DNA of 64,000 nucleotides from Bdellovibrionaceae bacterium UBA2339 (GTDB lineage: Bacteria > Bdellovibrionota > Bdellovibrionia > Bdellovibrionales > JAMPXM01): positions 1-64,000 of the forward strand of contig DDUL01000047.1 of assembly GCA_002344785.1 (NCBI GenBank), read 5' to 3'. Of this stretch, positions 30,583-38,607 are shown piece after piece. The notes under the pieces are model-generated. The model searched no databases, was not told the DNA's origin, and was given only the letters and a program-made list of their open reading frames with translations. Both the position numbers and the translations under genes were made by a program. The first letter of the stretch is position 1. Each line of letters opens with the position of its first letter.

Positions 30583-32724
30583 CTAGGGGCGGGTCGGCGA
30601 CGTCAGCTTAAAAAACACCTGAATCAGCCGTAGAGCCCACTCCGGCTTGCGCGCCTGTCGCCATCGACCGGCGACGAATTTGTTGGCCTCGGCCATGGTC
30701 GGATAAATGTGAATGGTGCGAAGCACATCGTTGAGGCCTCGGTTGGCCTTCATCGCGGCGATGTATTCGCTGATCCAGTCGCCGGCTTTGGCGCCAACAA
30801 TGGTGACGCCCAAAATTTTGTCGCGGCCTGGGCGAGTGAGAACTTTGATGAAGCCTGTGGCCTCGCCATCGGCAATGGCTCGATCGAGATCATCGAGCGG
30901 GAAGGTGGTCACTTCGTACGGGACCTGCTGTTCGCGAGCTTCGCTTTCATTGAGACCGACGCGCGCGATTTCAGGATGTGTGAACGTGGCCCATGGAATC
31001 ACTCGATAGTCGGCGGCAAAAGTCTTGAACGGTGAGAAGAGCGCGTTCACGCTGGCGTACCAAGCTTGGTGCGCGGCTGTGTGAGTGAACTGATACGGGC
31101 CAGCGACGTCGCCGCAAGCGTAGATTGTTGGAATGTTGCTGCGAAGTGTGGCGTCGGTTTGCACGCGACCATCGCTGGTCAGCTGCACACCCAGCTCTTC
31201 AAGGCCGAAGCCGCGCGTGTTGGCACTTCGCCCGAGGGCGAGTAGCACGCGATCGAACTCGATTTGAATATCGCCAGCGAGCGTGCGGGCGCGAAGGGAG
31301 TGCGCCGAGGTGAAAGCTTGAGCCTCGGTGTTCAGGTGCACCTCGATGCCTTCACGTCGAAACTGCTTCAGCAGCAGCTCGCTGACCTCGCGGTCTTCGC
31401 GCGGCACGAGGCGATCTCCGCGCTCCAGCAAGATGACAGGTGTGCCGAGTCGATGAAACGCTTGCGCTAGTTCGCAACCGATCGGGCCGCCGCCGAGTAC
31501 CAGCAAGCTTCGCGGTTGCTGTTCGAGATTCCACACGCTGTCGCTGGTCAAATAGTTCACTTCGCTTAGACCTGTGATGTTGGGCACGCGCGGCCGAGCG
31601 CCCGTGGCGATCACGATTCGATGCGCGCTGAGTGTGGCGCCATTCACTTCGACTTGCCACGGGGACAAAAGTCGCGCCTCGCCTTGGATGCAATTGACGC
31701 CAAGACCTGTGTAGCGCTCGACGGAATCATGCGGCTCGATGTCGCGGATCACGTGGCGGACGCGAGCCATGACTTGTGCGAAGTCTATGCGGGGAGGTGT
31801 TGTGTGAATTCCAAAGCGCGAGGCCTCGCGAATTTCGTGAGCCGCATGTGCGGCACGAATCAGGGCCTTGCTGGGCACGCAACCTGTGTTCAAGCAGTCG
31901 CCACCCATCTTGTGTTTTTCGATCAGCGCCACTTTCGCGCGCACGGCGGCGGCGATGTACGAAGTGACCAGGCCAGCCGAGCCCGCGCCGATCACGATGA
32001 GGTTATAGTCGAACTCACGAGGCCGCTGAAATCGTCGCAGCGCTTGCCGCGACTTGAACCACGCGAGGACTCGCCGTAAAAAAATGGGCAGTAGCCCAAT
32101 GGCCGCAAACGATAAGAGCACATTGGGGTGGAGAATGCCGCTGAGGGTATCGATGCGATTGAGTTCACGTCCCGCATTCACGTAGGCGACCGTCGCGGGC
32201 AGCATGCCGAGTTGGCTGACGATGATGTAGGTGAGCGTGCGGATGGGCGTCAGTCCCATCGCCAAATTCACGATGAAAAACGGAAACGCGGGAACGAGGC
32301 GAAGCGCGAATAAGTACCAAGCGCCTTCGCGTTCGATGCCTTCATCGAGAGTCTTGAGGCGATGGCCCCAGCGCTCGCGAACAAAGTCGCGAAACAAATA
32401 GCGCGATCCCCAAAACGCTAAAGTTGCGCCGATCGTGGAGCAAAAACTCACCAGCAGAGTACCGCCCCAAAGTCCGAACAAATACCCAGCCAGCAGTGTC
32501 AGGACGGTTGCGCCAGGAAGTGAAAGGGCCGTGCTGGTGATGTAGATCGCCGCAAAACTCAGTGCAAAGACGATGGGGTTCTCTGCCTGCGAAGTCCGCC
32601 ATGCCGACTCTTGAGCCTTGAGATTTTCGAGCGAGAGTTGCTGGAGGGCTCCGCTCCACCAAAGTGCAGCGAAGCAGAGAGTGACAAAGGCAAGCAGGGC
32701 CCAGCGGAGTTGATTCGACTTCAT
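30583..32724 (-). CDS. TVP38/TMEM64 membrane domain fused to a mercuric-reductase-like flavoprotein
   Basis: A 713-residue two-part protein. Residues about 1-230 form a TVP38/DedA-like membrane domain with ALSLPGATVLTLLAGYLFG, SFCSTIGATLAFWGSRYL and LRLVPAFPFFIVNLAMGL. From about residue 238 there is a class I pyridine-nucleotide disulfide oxidoreductase: FAD motif LIVIGAGSAGLVTSYIAA, redox-active pair GGDCLNTGCVPSK, NAD motif LLVLGGGPIGCELAQAF, ACGDVAGPYQFTH, and the C-terminal dimer domain with GAKAGDWISEYIAAMKAN and a His in TIHIYPTMAE. There is no MerA-type vicinal Cys pair at the C-terminus, so mercury reduction is unlikely. This fusion occurs in other bacteria; substrate unknown, probably electron transfer at the membrane. 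It lies upstream of creD with 68 bases between. Confidence 0.85.
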   Translation of the reverse strand: MKSNQLRWALLAFVTLCFAALWWSGALQQLSLENLKAQESAWRTSQAENPIVFALSFAAIYITSTALSLPGATVLTLLAGYLFGLWGGTLLVSFCSTIGATLAFWGSRYLFRDFVRERWGHRLKTLDEGIEREGAWYLFALRLVPAFPFFIVNLAMGLTPIRTLTYIIVSQLGMLPATVAYVNAGRELNRIDTLSGILHPNVLLSFAAIGLLPIFLRRVLAWFKSRQALRRFQRPREFDYNLIVIGAGSAGLVTSYIAAAVRAKVALIEKHKMGGDCLNTGCVPSKALIRAAHAAHEIREASRFGIHTTPPRIDFAQVMARVRHVIRDIEPHDSVERYTGLGVNCIQGEARLLSPWQVEVNGATLSAHRIVIATGARPRVPNITGLSEVNYLTSDSVWNLEQQPRSLLVLGGGPIGCELAQAFHRLGTPVILLERGDRLVPREDREVSELLLKQFRREGIEVHLNTEAQAFTSAHSLRARTLAGDIQIEFDRVLLALGRSANTRGFGLEELGVQLTSDGRVQTDATLRSNIPTIYACGDVAGPYQFTHTAAHQAWYASVNALFSPFKTFAADYRVIPWATFTHPEIARVGLNESEAREQQVPYEVTTFPLDDLDRAIADGEATGFIKVLTRPGRDKILGVTIVGAKAGDWISEYIAAMKANRGLNDVLRTIHIYPTMAEANKFVAGRWRQARKPEWALRLIQVFFKLTSPTRP

Positions 32725-32743
32725 GCAGGTTCTGAGCTGAACC

Positions 32744-33199
32744 TTAGATGAACCAAAGGTCCAACAAATTTATGAAACGATCGCGGAAAGATTGCGGTCG
32801 ATCGACGGCCCACCGGGACTCGACTTGCTTTTCCACTTCACCGAGCGCGGGGCGAAGTGCGTCTAGGTCGAACTTTTTCATGTGCAGGCTCTCAAGGTGC
32901 TCCAGGGCCATTTGTTCGTAGGTTGAGAAATCCTGATCGTGATAAAACATCACGCGGGCGAGATAGAGCAAGCGGGCGCGATCGCGCGAGTCTTTGATTT
33001 CTTGAAAAAGCTTTTCGGGCGATTCGGCGCGACCGAAGCCACTCAAAATCTCGGCCTTCTCTTCCGGCGACAGCTTGGACTTTTCGAGAAAGTCGCTAAT
33101 GAACTCTCGCTCGGCTTGATTGGTGTCGTGATCCACATGCGTGAGGGCCACCAAGGTCTTCCACATTTTGATCTGGCTCGCATTCGCATAACTCGACAT
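32744..33199 (-). CDS. TerB-like tellurite-resistance-fold protein
   Basis: The ATG at 33199 has GAGG eight bases upstream, giving 151 residues; a GTG at 33208 is the alternative. The first helices carry the acidic TerB pattern: WKTLVALTHVDHDTNQAEREFISDFLEKSKLSPEE, followed by GFGRAESPEKLFQEIKDSRDRARLLYLARVMFYHD and ALEHLESLHM. TerB-like proteins are all-helical, often membrane-associated or metal-binding; specific activity is unknown, and the name does not imply tellurite resistance. The C-terminal 30 residues are outside the fold (RDRFINLLDLWFI, perhaps amphipathic). It follows the vWA lipoprotein gene by about 24 bases in the same direction and precedes the TVP38 fusion gene by 19 bases, so one operon is likely. 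Confidence 0.65.
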   Translation of the reverse strand: MSSYANASQIKMWKTLVALTHVDHDTNQAEREFISDFLEKSKLSPEEKAEILSGFGRAESPEKLFQEIKDSRDRARLLYLARVMFYHDQDFSTYEQMALEHLESLHMKKFDLDALRPALGEVEKQVESRWAVDRPQSFRDRFINLLDLWFI

Positions 33200-33222
33200 A
33201 CAGCTCACCTCAGAAACCGCGG

Positions 33223-34317
33223 TCAGTACTTCGCCGCTGTGAAGGACACCTGCACCTGCGTGCCCGTGGGCTCGGGCTTCAGATCCAAATCCTCGCCGAA
33301 CACCAGTGCATTTCGAGTCGGATCGTAGACCCAGCCCTTTTTCGGATCGTTGGGAATCACTTGGCTGCCAAAGGTCACGACAATGGTCTGCGGCTGGGGC
33401 GCACGGGTGAGATACAGGATGCTGCCCACTTTGCGGACCAAGTCTGCGCCGAGTGCGGCGAGCTTCAAGCCGAAGTCAGGCTCGCAAAGGCTAAAGGTCT
33501 GCGCTTTGGTCAGCCGGAAAAACTCTTCGAGTTTTTGCGGCGAAGGTTCTCCGGAGCGATCGCAGTTGCGCACATTCGAAGGCACGTGCACGCCGTACAC
33601 GATGATTTTGCTGGGATCATTGCCCTTGAGCTGCAAAAGAAACTTGTGCAGATCCGAGGCGCTTAAGCGCGACTGATCGTCAGAGTCGGTGACAAACACC
33701 AAAGCCAAGTGTGCATTCGGACGATAGAAGCCTCTGTTCGCGCCTTGCAAATTGGGCGGCGTCAGCGCGGACTGAACCGGCGAAAAGAACATTTCGCTCG
33801 CCGAGCCGTCCGTGCCAGGCTTCATATTGCTTTCGAGGATCGAGGCCCCGCTCGGTGTCGTTCGCGTGACGAACTTCGTTGTGCCGTGCAGTTCGCCTTT
33901 CCATCCGTAGCCGGGGATGGGCCGCCAAGGCGGATCGTCCATGTTCGAGGTCAACACACCAATGTGATAATCGAGGATCTGATTGGCGACGATGCCTTGG
34001 GTGAACAGCTGCGAGTTCTTGGCAAGATTCTGCTGGTGTCCCGACATCGAACCTGAATCATCGATGACAAACAAGATGTCGAGATCGCGACTGAAGGTCA
34101 GCTTGGTGTCGCTGACGTCTGTCACCTGCTCGGGCTTGTCCGTCTGCTGTGGAACAAGTTTGGGTGTTGTGGGCGAGCAAGCCGCGAAGCTGAGTGCCGC
34201 TCCCGCCAGTAGCATGGCGCTCGCAAGACGGTGCGGCCATGCTGGCATCACATTTTTGCCCAAGCCGTTTATTGTGACTTCGATGGGGACTTTGAGTGAA
34301 ACGAATCCTTGTTTCAT
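33223..34317 (-). CDS. von Willebrand A-domain lipoprotein
   Basis: A 364-residue exported protein. A signal peptide ends ALSFAAC, a good lipobox with Cys near 47. The vWA fold starts LDILFVIDDSGSMSGHQ with the MIDAS D-x-S-x-S, continues with HIGVLTSNMDD, and has a second acidic strand AHLALVFVTDSDDQS and KIIVYGVHVPS. The C-terminal part (about 300-364) is a beta domain ending VQVSFTAAKY. Divalent-cation-dependent adhesion or protein-protein contact on the periplasmic or outer face is expected. The start is ambiguous: the ATG at 34317 has TGAGG almost touching it, while 34248 gives a shorter n-region but no ribosome site. Gene order with the TerB-like gene suggests co-transcription. Confidence 0.78.
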   Translation of the reverse strand: MKQGFVSLKVPIEVTINGLGKNVMPAWPHRLASAMLLAGAALSFAACSPTTPKLVPQQTDKPEQVTDVSDTKLTFSRDLDILFVIDDSGSMSGHQQNLAKNSQLFTQGIVANQILDYHIGVLTSNMDDPPWRPIPGYGWKGELHGTTKFVTRTTPSGASILESNMKPGTDGSASEMFFSPVQSALTPPNLQGANRGFYRPNAHLALVFVTDSDDQSRLSASDLHKFLLQLKGNDPSKIIVYGVHVPSNVRNCDRSGEPSPQKLEEFFRLTKAQTFSLCEPDFGLKLAALGADLVRKVGSILYLTRAPQPQTIVVTFGSQVIPNDPKKGWVYDPTRNALVFGEDLDLKPEPTGTQVQVSFTAAKY

Positions 34318-34394
34318 TCCTCAATTGAATCGCCCCAGCGAAACTGATGTCAAAGCGAAGCTGTCGAATTCGGACGCACTGCGCGCGTTGCGCT

Positions 34395-34763
34395 TTATTT
34401 CTCCTCAAGTCCCAAAGTGTTGCCTTCGCAATCCCAAAAGCTCGCAAAACGAGGGCTGCCTCCTTCACGGCGAGCTTCGCTGACTTTAACACCTCGTTCA
34501 CGCAGCGACGTGAGCGTGTGGTCGATATTCGAAGTTGCGAAATACAGGATCGGGCCGAAGCCGACATCTTTGGAGTCCGCTTCGCTCGGGTGCAGGTCGA
34601 GGCGAAATTTCATTTTCTCATGGTAAAGCGAAGCGTAGGCGCCGGGGGACTCGTGACGAACTTTGAAGCCCAGCACATCTTGATACCAGCGCACTGCGCG
34701 CGCGAAATCGTTCACGTAGAGCATCGGATGTGAAAAGCCCACGAGCTGATCCATGTTCTCCAT
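34395..34763 (-). CDS. VOC (glyoxalase/bleomycin-resistance fold) family protein
   Basis: The ATG at 34763 has GGGAGG seven bases upstream; the TTG at 34769 is not needed. The 122-residue product has the two beta-alpha-beta-beta-beta modules of the vicinal-oxygen-chelate family: HPMLYVNDFARAVRWYQDVLGFKV in the first and ILYFATSNIDHTLTSLRERGV with FWDCEGNTLGL in the second. A His near the first strand, Asp/His in the middle (RLDLHP) and the final Glu of GLEE could bind metal. Single-domain VOC proteins of this kind work as dimers, as glyoxalases, dioxygenases or drug-binding proteins; substrate cannot be inferred. It lies between the tetR gene and the vWA gene, all on the minus strand. Confidence 0.85.
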   Translation of the reverse strand: MENMDQLVGFSHPMLYVNDFARAVRWYQDVLGFKVRHESPGAYASLYHEKMKFRLDLHPSEADSKDVGFGPILYFATSNIDHTLTSLRERGVKVSEARREGGSPRFASFWDCEGNTLGLEEK

Positions 34764-34800
34764 ATTCAAGCCTCCCGAAAGGGTTGATGAGGCCTCGACT

Positions 34801-35550
34801 TTAGACGCGCGAATTGCGTTTTGGCGAGTCTCGTCGCGCCGCGAGTGGCTCGGGAATCACAAGCTGAAGAACTTGCAGAATGGGCTGGAGAACTCGGCCT
34901 GTCAGCGGAATGCGAGAGAAGCGGATGAGGCGAATGATTTGCGGTGTGAGCAGGCGGATCAGCTCATGGGTTTGTTTTTGCGCCGGCGACTTGTCAAAAA
35001 CCCAATAGAAGATCATGCCCATCATGTACATCCACAAGAGCTCGGGCAGATAAGTCTCGAGCTTTTTGTGCGCGCTTAGATCACTTCCGTCGATGCATTC
35101 GCGCATCAGATCGATGGTGGCTTCGCGAATGAGTTTTTGTTCGGGTCCAAAGGGCGAAAGTGTGGAGCGGGGATCGACGGCCGCTCGCGAGAGCACGATG
35201 AGCAATTCGCGTGACTCGTGAAATGTCGCCAGACGCGCTTCGAGAAGGCTGATGAATCGTGCTTCAAAGCGAGTGTGCGCGGACATGGCCTCGCGTGCGG
35301 CCTCGGCGAACTGCTGAAAGGTCCGCTCGTAAAAGCGCTGGATCACGGCTTCTTTGCTAGGGAAGTGATAGTAAAATGCGCCCGGCGAAAGATCGGCGGC
35401 CTGGGCGAGGTCTCGCATCGTGGTCTCGTCAAAACCTCGCCGCAAAAACTGCTGGATCGAAATCTCATAGAGTCGCTCGGCGGTGCGCTCGGATTTACTT
35501 TTTTTCGACTTTGATTCCTCTGTGGAATCCAGATGTTGAGGCTTGGTCAT
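34801..35550 (-). CDS. TetR family transcriptional regulator
   Basis: A 249-residue repressor. After a polar N-terminus (KSKKSKSERT), the DNA-binding domain reads LYEISIQQFLRRGFDETTMRDLAQAADLSPGAFYYHFPSKEAVI, the classic TetR helix-turn-helix. The C-terminal helices form the ligand and dimer domain and end in a basic tail. Ligand unknown; the target genes suggest lipid, redox or envelope functions. The gene is divergent from 35669-37061, and the 118-base gap holds two copies of a 16-bp near-palindrome over a promoter, which is the expected operator arrangement for repression of the divergent operon and probably of tetR itself. Confidence 0.9.
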   Translation of the reverse strand: MTKPQHLDSTEESKSKKSKSERTAERLYEISIQQFLRRGFDETTMRDLAQAADLSPGAFYYHFPSKEAVIQRFYERTFQQFAEAAREAMSAHTRFEARFISLLEARLATFHESRELLIVLSRAAVDPRSTLSPFGPEQKLIREATIDLMRECIDGSDLSAHKKLETYLPELLWMYMMGMIFYWVFDKSPAQKQTHELIRLLTPQIIRLIRFSRIPLTGRVLQPILQVLQLVIPEPLAARRDSPKRNSRV

Positions 35551-35591
35551 AACGGAATTGTAGGTCTGGGCTGAGGTGAAGCAAAGAATTA

Positions 35592-35636
35592 TTTGAACAC
35601 GTTTAAAAATCGTGGCATAATTTAAACACGTTCAAA
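35592..35636. promoter_or_regulatory. Twin TetR-type operators over a promoter
   Basis: TTTGAACACGTTTAAA (35592-35607) and TTTAAACACGTTCAAA (35621-35636) share the pattern TTTrAACACGTTyAAA, start 29 bases apart and are near-palindromic. A rightward promoter overlaps both: TTGAAC at 35593-35598, a 17-base spacer and CATAAT at 35616-35621. Repressor bound at both sites would cover the -35 and -10. The regulator is almost certainly the adjacent tetR product (inference). Confidence 0.75.
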
Positions 35637-35668
35637 AATAGCATATAAGCTATTGAAAGGACAGGATT

Positions 35669-36145
35669 ATGGGCCGCTATTCTCTGCCTCATCAGCTGCA
35701 CGTCGCGTCCGCGCTTAGCTTCGCTTTGACGCTTTGGATGATCTATTTGGCGCTGCGGGCGCCCTACACCCAGGACACTGAGACCCAGCAATGGGTGATT
35801 GGTGCCGCGAGCTTTGTGGTCTTGCATCTTGCGGGAGTCCTGACTGCACAAGCTCTGCCGCGTCGACTTGAAGTTTGGGTCTTGGACCGACGTCCCTTCT
35901 GGGGAGCCTGTGTGGTGAGTCTCATTCACATCTACGTGCAGATGCTGACACTGCAAGTGTTCGTGACTGTGTTGGATGTGATGGATGGACGGTTTTTAGA
36001 AGGTTGGTGGACGCTGCCGCTCATGCCTTTACTTTGGCAAGTCTACTTTGCGCCGATCACCCTCGTCGTGCTGGCCGTGAGCACTGTGGGCGGTGGATTG
36101 ATGCTTCGCTATCTGGGAGGACGTCGTGACTATTTCAGCAAATGA
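35669..36145 (+). CDS. Four-helix integral membrane protein of unknown function
   Basis: A 158-residue membrane protein with about four helices: HVASALSFALTLWMIYLALRA, WVIGAASFVVLHLAGVLTAQA, FWGACVVSLIHIYVQMLTLQV and VYFAPITLVVLAVSTVGGGLML. No family is recognised. AAAGGACAGG precedes the ATG. Its 3' end overlaps the next gene by 20 bases, so the two are co-translated. Both lie behind the twin TetR-type operators, so their product pair is probably induced by the ligand of that regulator. Confidence 0.65.
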   Translation: MGRYSLPHQLHVASALSFALTLWMIYLALRAPYTQDTETQQWVIGAASFVVLHLAGVLTAQALPRRLEVWVLDRRPFWGACVVSLIHIYVQMLTLQVFVTVLDVMDGRFLEGWWTLPLMPLLWQVYFAPITLVVLAVSTVGGGLMLRYLGGRRDYFSK

Positions 36146-37061
36146 CCAACGGAAGAAACTTGTGATCGCCGGAGCGAACTCTTATCTAGGGCGCGCCGTG
36201 GCTCAGCACTTCATCGATCAAGCTTGGACAGTCGTGAGTCTTGTGCGCCGATCGGGCACGGCACCCGCTAAGACGCAAGAGGTGTTGTGGGATGGCCAGA
36301 GCCTGGGGGCGTGGACAGAATCGCTTGCGGGCGCGCACGTGCTCTTGAACCTCGCGGGCCGAAGCGTGAACTGTCGATATTCCAAAAAGAATCGTCAGGA
36401 GATGCTTCGCTCGCGGGTGGAGAGCACGCGAATTTTGGGCGAGGCCATCGGCGCGCTCAAAGATCCGCCACAACTTTGGCTCAACTCCAGCACCGCGACG
36501 ATTTATCGCGATGCTTATGATCGGGCTCAAGATGAGTTTCAGGGCGAGCTCGGCAAAGGCTTCTCCGTGGAAATTGCCAAGGCGTGGGAGCAAGAGCTCG
36601 CCAAGGCGCCGACAGCGGAGCGAGTTCGCAAAGTTGCGCTGCGAACCGCGATGGTGTTTGGACCTGGCCGCGGTGGCGTGGGCGAGGCCTTTGGGCAAAT
36701 CGTCAAACAGAGACTGGGTGGTGCAGCGGGAAGTGGCGAGCAGTATGTCTCGTGGATTCATCTGCAAGATTTCTTACGGGCATTGCAGTTCATCATCGAG
36801 CATGACGAGCTGGAAGGAGCTGTCAACTTGGCGGCGCCGGATCCTCGACCGAATCGCGAGTTCATGCGAATTCTGCGTCAGCGAATGCAAGTCGGCTTGG
36901 GTTTACCTGCGCCGGAATGGCTCTTGGAACTGGGTGCGATTTTCAAGCGCACAGAGACCGAGTTGCTATTGAAAAGCCGCCGCGTTTGGCCCGCCCGCTT
37001 GCTTCAGGCTGGATTCAAATTTCAGTACGAGACTTGGTCGTCGGTGCCCTTGGAGGCCTAG
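36126..37061 (+). CDS. TIGR01777-type epimerase (SDR39U1/YfcH family)
   Basis: Start at the GTG at 36126, with GGGAGG five bases upstream, inside the 3' end of the previous gene. The 311-residue protein has an extended-SDR nucleotide fold (KLVIAGANSYLGRAVAQHF, then SLVRRSGTA), the family block VLLNLAGRSVNCRYSKKNRQEMLRSRVESTRIL, the middle LRTAMVFGPGRGGVGE and SWIHLQDFLRALQFII, and the C-terminal DUF1731 end LLLKSRRVWPARLLQAGF. The catalytic tyrosine region is STATIYRDAYDRAQDE, with Tyr but without the canonical YxxxK, as usual in this family. The reaction is not established for any member. Expression is likely controlled by the upstream TetR-type regulator. Confidence 0.85.
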   Translation: MTISANDQRKKLVIAGANSYLGRAVAQHFIDQAWTVVSLVRRSGTAPAKTQEVLWDGQSLGAWTESLAGAHVLLNLAGRSVNCRYSKKNRQEMLRSRVESTRILGEAIGALKDPPQLWLNSSTATIYRDAYDRAQDEFQGELGKGFSVEIAKAWEQELAKAPTAERVRKVALRTAMVFGPGRGGVGEAFGQIVKQRLGGAAGSGEQYVSWIHLQDFLRALQFIIEHDELEGAVNLAAPDPRPNREFMRILRQRMQVGLGLPAPEWLLELGAIFKRTETELLLKSRRVWPARLLQAGFKFQYETWSSVPLEA

Positions 37062-37109
37062 GAAGTTTTGCTGAGCAGAGCTTGTGCGCTTGCGCGTTTT
37101 TGGCGTGAA

Positions 37110-38138
37110 TCAACGATCTTCGATGGCTTGGTAGATGGCGTTTCCGAGATAGGGATTCCCACCGGAGTCGGCGCGATGATACCAAGCCAGCGCGCCTTCG
37201 ACGGGATGGCCTTTGCCGAGAATGAAGTTGCCGAGGTTCTTTGGGCGATGTTCGCGGTAAAGATAAATTGCCAAATCGCCTAAAGGTGTCGGCATGGTTT
37301 CGCGAGCTTGAAGCAGTGACATGATGTGATTGTTGTCGTCGGCCTCATCGGGATTGAGACTTGCGTGCGTGATTAGCCCGATCGAGCCCCATGCCAGAAA
37401 CGCGTCCGTCACCAGCAGCATCGGATAACAGGCTCGGCACTCAAAGGCGCGAATGTATTCGCCGATCCCGACAGGGCCAATGAAGTCGTGATTCTGATAC
37501 TTGCCAAGTCGAAGCGCATGCTGCTTGGCCATTTCTCGCAAGCGATCATGCATTTTGTATTTGCCCAGCGCGATGAGTAGCGGACGATGCTGATCGCGCG
37601 AAAAGCGTCTGGGGTCGGAGCGAAATCCCGCCTGATGAGGATGCCGCACATAAATTCCAGCGCGAACTTCAAGCTGTTCCAAAGAACGTGTGAATCCGTC
37701 TCGGTCATCGTGCAGGTAGTAGAACATGCCGGTGCGTTGAGCGGTGTCACCGCCGTCGCCATCGCTCTGCACGATCAGGCCATGCTCATCAAAATGTAGC
37801 GGAAATAAATCTTCGACGGGCGAGCTCGGCTCCTGCTCCTCCAGTCGTGCCAAGTCAGCGAGCACTTGCATCTCGTGACGTGATAAGCGCTGCAGGTCGT
37901 GCGGTGGCGGCGCGAGATCCGCGCTGATCCAAGTCGACACTCGATCTGATTCGGGTGCGAAAACGGGCTGAAGCACGAATTGCGTTGAGGCGATCGAGGC
38001 CGGTGCGCGCGCGGACGGTGATGGCTTTGCACCACGAGTGAGTGACGGAATGGATTCCGGCGCCGGTACAAACGGGTTGTAGGCGTATTGCACGCTTAAG
38101 AGGAATAGAAAAAGACCGAGCGGCCACCGCATTTTCAT
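37110..38138 (-). CDS. Exported protein of unknown function with DGDGGDTAQRTG motif
   Basis: A 342-residue protein with a signal peptide or anchor (LGLFLFLLSVQYAY), a Pro/Ser/Ala-rich stretch to about residue 95, and a helical domain from about 100. The domain carries IVQSDGDGGDTAQRTGMFYYL, then RHPHQAGFRSDPRRFSRDQHRPLLIALG, repeats of LGKYKMHDRLREMAKQHALRLGKYQNHDF, and a C-terminal WYHRADSGGNPYLGNAIYQAIE. The paired Asp clusters and the helical hairpins recall alpha/alpha-barrel glycan-active proteins, and I have the impression of a widespread unnamed family with this GGDTAQR motif, but no activity is known to me. It converges with the epimerase gene. Confidence 0.65.
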   Translation of the reverse strand: MKMRWPLGLFLFLLSVQYAYNPFVPAPESIPSLTRGAKPSPSARAPASIASTQFVLQPVFAPESDRVSTWISADLAPPPHDLQRLSRHEMQVLADLARLEEQEPSSPVEDLFPLHFDEHGLIVQSDGDGGDTAQRTGMFYYLHDDRDGFTRSLEQLEVRAGIYVRHPHQAGFRSDPRRFSRDQHRPLLIALGKYKMHDRLREMAKQHALRLGKYQNHDFIGPVGIGEYIRAFECRACYPMLLVTDAFLAWGSIGLITHASLNPDEADDNNHIMSLLQARETMPTPLGDLAIYLYREHRPKNLGNFILGKGHPVEGALAWYHRADSGGNPYLGNAIYQAIEDR

Positions 38139-38289
38139 GCGAACTCCCTTCCTCTAGTCTAGACACTCCGCCGGGCCGAAGGGGAAAAAGCTCGGTCTGT
38201 CAGCCGCGAGCGACGTCCTGAAAGCCGCTCTGGTGGCGGATTTCATGGCGCGCCTATGCAGTTGTTTCAATTTGAGACGGGAATAGTGG

Positions 38290-38523
38290 CTATGGATTTC
38301 GGCTCTTCGAAGCCTCAGTTGCTGGGGCTGGGGTCTCGGCGGGAGGGGTGGTCGAAGTGGCCTCATGAGTTTCGCCGCGGTGGGCGCGCTCGGCTTCCAG
38401 GGCGACTTTACCGGTGATGCCGACCCACTCAGGAAACAGCAGCATGATGACGATGTACGCCACAATGCCGAGTACAAAAACAATTCCGCCGGCGATGATG
38501 ACCCACTGACTTGAATCTTCCAT
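38290..38523 (-). CDS. Small single-helix membrane protein
   Basis: A 77-residue protein: a short N-terminus, one membrane helix (WVIIAGGIVFVLGIVAYIVIML), then a soluble tail rich in Thr, Pro, Ala and Glu (TTPPAETPAPATEAS). The topology suggests the tail is cytoplasmic or periplasmic depending on partners. No family is recognised. It lies in the same direction as the genes on either side, with gaps of 84 and 151 bases. Base use resembles its neighbours, and the membrane helix supports its being a real gene. Confidence 0.5.
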   Translation of the reverse strand: MEDSSQWVIIAGGIVFVLGIVAYIVIMLLFPEWVGITGKVALEAERAHRGETHEATSTTPPAETPAPATEASKSRNP

Positions 38524-38607
38524 GCGAGCGATCCTAGCTGAAAATCACATCGAGGTCTGCATGAACCTCGTGCCGCCCAGAAAATTTACTTGGCCTTGAT
38601 CTTGAGC

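Noticed and set aside
32744..33199. Tellurite resistance determinant
   Set aside because: Only the TerB-like fold is suggested; the other ter genes are absent, so resistance cannot be claimed.
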